Positions 62,154 through 64,000 of a DNA stretch of 64,000 nucleotides are shown one piece after another (position 1 is the stretch's first letter; each line of letters begins with the position of its first letter). Location: assembly GCF_017874395.1 (NCBI RefSeq), contig NZ_JAGGLJ010000003.1, forward strand, positions 1 to 64,000, read 5' to 3'. The translations under genes were made by a program, and so were the position numbers. The notes under the pieces are model-generated. The model searched no databases and was not told the DNA's origin. It saw only the letters and a program-made list of their open reading frames with translations. Source of the DNA: Peptoniphilus stercorisuis (GTDB lineage Bacteria > Bacillota > Clostridia > Tissierellales > Peptoniphilaceae).

Positions 62154-62331
62154 TTTACATTTAAGGGCAGTAGTGTATAATATTAATGAACGAGGAACTT
62201 GACAACTAAATATTTTTTAAGCAAAGATATTTAATGTCTACCTCGAAGATATGTTGTTTAGAATAACAACAAGCAAAAGTTTTAAGACTTTTGTAGAGTC
62301 TACAAAAATTTTAAGGAGGTCGAAAGACATT
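62154..62331 (+). promoter_or_regulatory. Promoter and long structured leader of S-layer-type gene
   Basis: TTTACA (62154-62159), 16-base spacer, TATAAT (62176-62181). The predicted 5' leader is about 140 bases with several possible stems: CGAGG (62191-62195) with CCTCG (62241-62245), GTTGTT / AACAAC, and TTTTGTAGA / TCTACAAAA. A strong AAGGAGGT lies at 62313-62320. Long structured leaders that stabilise mRNA are common for S-layer genes. Confidence 0.6.
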
Positions 62332-64000
62332 ATGAACAATAAGAAATTCTTATCTCTAGTACTATCACTAGTAATGGTACTAGGAACATTCACAAGTGTC
62401 TTCGCAGCTTCTACTACTGACAAAAAAGACGAAAAAACAACTGAAACAAAAGTTGAAAAAGTTGAAAAAATTGTTGGTAAAGATAATAAAATTCAATATA
62501 TTATCGACAAGAAGTTTGTTGAAGGATACGAAGACGGAGATTACGGATACGATAAAAATATCAAAAGATCTGAAATCACTAAACTTTTAGTTTTTGCTAA
62601 TGGTCATAAAGAACTATCAGAAAAACTACAAGGATCAATGAAAGTTTACTCAGACGTTGACACAGCTTTCTGGGCAAACGGAGTAATCACAGTTGGAACT
62701 ACAGTTCCATCAAGCTCAAATAACCAAGCTATGCTACAAGGATATCCAAACGGAACTTTCCTACCAGAAAGAAACGTAACTTATGCAGAACTTGCTAAAA
62801 TGTTAGTAGTACTTGCAAAAGAAGACCTAACAGCAGACATGGTTAAAACAGCTAACGCTAACTGGGCATCACAATGGATGACTTGGGCAGCAGAACTAGG
62901 AATCCTAGATGACGTTACAGTTGCAAACTCAGACGCTTTTGCTACAAGAGCAGATGCATTCACTATGCTTTACAACGCTCTTTACAAAATGCAAAACTTC
63001 AAAAGAGAAGCAGCTAATGACGAAATCGGAGTTCTTTCAAAATTATCAAACAAAGTTCTAACTCTTAACCAAGATTCAGAACAAGAATACAAAATTACTG
63101 ATGATACAGTATTCGTTAAACACAATGTTAACGGAGAAAAAGAAAAAGATAATGATAATGTAATTAAAGTTTCTACAATGAAAGACGCTGAATTCTACAA
63201 AGGTTCACTAGTAAGAATTATGTATAATGACAAAAAAGAAGTTACACATATTCTTGAACTAGGAAACCCTGAAGAAGGAGCTCTTAAAAATAGAAAAGAT
63301 GACGCAATTACACTTGGACATGAAAAAGCAATAACTTTAGTTGAAGACAATGCTAGATGGGATAATGTTGCTGATGCTACAATCTCAACTAAAATGTTTA
63401 AAACAAATGTTATTGATAAAGAAGAATTTGCAACAAAAGGTATGAAGTATAGTGACTTAGATGATAATACTATTACTTCTTATGTTAAATTTGGATTTGA
63501 TGGAAAAACTGATGTAAACAAATTAACTTTTGTTTATGTAGAAGAACAAAAAGATAGAGCTGCTAATAGCGAAATTAAACTTAATACTGAAAATGTAATT
63601 AAAGTTGATGATGAAGACGCTAGAGTATTCATTGCTAACCCAGCTAACAACCAAATGAAAGAAGTTAAAGACGTTTATGAAGCAATCAGACTTATTGGTT
63701 ACAGAGATAATCTTGATTTCGTTCCTAACGTATATGTAGGATATGACGACAACTCAAGCAATACTGCTATTGGAACAATTGGTTCAAAAGCAGAAGCGAA
63801 AGTTATCGTATTTAACATTGTTTCAAAAGACAATGACATGGCTGAAACTTACAGAGTAGTTAACGAAGTTACTTCAAAAGGTGACGTAACTCTTGAAAAC
63901 ACTGATGGTAAAAAATTCGATGAAAATCAATTTAAAAATACTAACAGAATGCCATTCAACTCATTCGAAAAACTTGACGTTGTAGAATACACTTATGACT
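62332..64000 (+). CDS. S-layer-type SLH-domain protein, 3' end beyond window
   Basis: At least 556 codons, still open at the window edge. Signal peptide 1-25 (cleavage after SVFA). SLH-like repeats follow at the N-terminus: about 45-80 (FVEGYEDGDYGYDKNIKRSEITKLLVF), 105-165 (WANGVITVG ... LQGYPNGTFLPERNVTYAELAKMLVVL) and 180-218 (WASQWMTWAAELGILDD ... TRADAFTMLYNAL), then a long Asp/Lys/Asn-rich region likely exposed on the surface. Frequent C-ended codons (AAC, TTC, GAC) unlike neighbours suggest high expression. It is a candidate major S-layer protein. Confidence 0.88.
   Translation, partial: MNNKKFLSLVLSLVMVLGTFTSVFAASTTDKKDEKTTETKVEKVEKIVGKDNKIQYIIDKKFVEGYEDGDYGYDKNIKRSEITKLLVFANGHKELSEKLQGSMKVYSDVDTAFWANGVITVGTTVPSSSNNQAMLQGYPNGTFLPERNVTYAELAKMLVVLAKEDLTADMVKTANANWASQWMTWAAELGILDDVTVANSDAFATRADAFTMLYNALYKMQNFKREAANDEIGVLSKLSNKVLTLNQDSEQEYKITDDTVFVKHNVNGEKEKDNDNVIKVSTMKDAEFYKGSLVRIMYNDKKEVTHILELGNPEEGALKNRKDDAITLGHEKAITLVEDNARWDNVADATISTKMFKTNVIDKEEFATKGMKYSDLDDNTITSYVKFGFDGKTDVNKLTFVYVEEQKDRAANSEIKLNTENVIKVDDEDARVFIANPANNQMKEVKDVYEAIRLIGYRDNLDFVPNVYVGYDDNSSNTAIGTIGSKAEAKVIVFNIVSKDNDMAETYRVVNEVTSKGDVTLENTDGKKFDENQFKNTNRMPFNSFEKLDVVEYTYD

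Noticed and set aside
62396-62590. 64-codon Lys-rich plus-strand ORF
   Set aside because: It is in the wrong frame inside the S-layer-type gene that starts at 62332 and stays open to the window end.

Overview
The window is AT-rich chromosomal DNA from a low-GC, Gram-positive anaerobe. The evidence is a superoxide reductase, [FeFe]-hydrogenase maturases HydE/F/G, type III glutamine synthetase, tandem iron alcohol dehydrogenases, three SLH-domain cell-surface proteins, a Cys T-box, and consensus TTGACA-N17-TATAAT promoters with strong Shine-Dalgarno sites. This fits the Clostridia/Tissierellia (Peptoniphilaceae-like) group. The genus cannot be fixed from the sequence alone. No rRNA, tRNA or CRISPR array was found.

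Layout. 1-200: tail of an IS3-family transposase. 0.2-17 kb: an SLH protein, superoxide reductase, GntR regulator, aspartate kinase, HtrA protease, a decayed-looking 2-hydroxyacid dehydrogenase homologue, an ABC-F ATPase, xpt, the overlapping tsaE-tsaB-rimI-tsaD-rpiB set and a secreted GH26-like enzyme. 17-29 kb: glnN (with a terminator in its leader), pyrG, a T-box-controlled cysS-mrnC-thyX-rlmB-rae1 operon, an SLH-only protein, an MscS channel operon and glycerate kinase. 30-34 kb (minus strand): hydrogenase maturation operon. 34-48 kb: rpsF-ssb-rpsR, an sdpRI pair, attenuated pyrBIKD, whiA-ptsH-dnaE-pfkA-pyk. 48-58 kb: two paralogous alcohol dehydrogenases, glpK, uvsE, an FAD oxidoreductase, trmL, fucA and mgsA. 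58-62 kb: a dense repeat array around a Y1 transposase, with a YitT membrane protein. 62.3 kb to the end: the start of a large S-layer-type SLH protein.

The most striking feature is a REP/RAYT-like system. Thirty-four short GC-rich hairpins of four sequence classes lie at 29.3-30.0, 53.1-54.9 and 57.8-61.9 kb. Nearly all have the tetranucleotide GTAG at the 5' foot of the palindrome, the hallmark of bacterial REP elements. Eight times a class-1 hairpin and an inverted class-2 hairpin are paired with GTAG ends facing inward across a conserved 48-53 bp spacer, giving 98-102 bp REPIN-like units. In the centre of the densest array is an intact 148-residue REP-associated tyrosine transposase (HUH motif). 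It is itself bracketed by a class-1 arm and a class-2 arm, and its 3' flank matches the REPIN spacer, as expected if REPINs are its non-autonomous derivatives.

Central metabolism (pfkA, pyk, glycerate kinase, glpK, mgsA, fucA, alcohol dehydrogenases) suggests a fermentative anaerobe handling C3 sugars and glycerol. Regulation by RNA leaders recurs: cysS T-box, pyrB attenuator, glnN leader terminator, a probable S6:S18 leader and a long structured S-layer leader.
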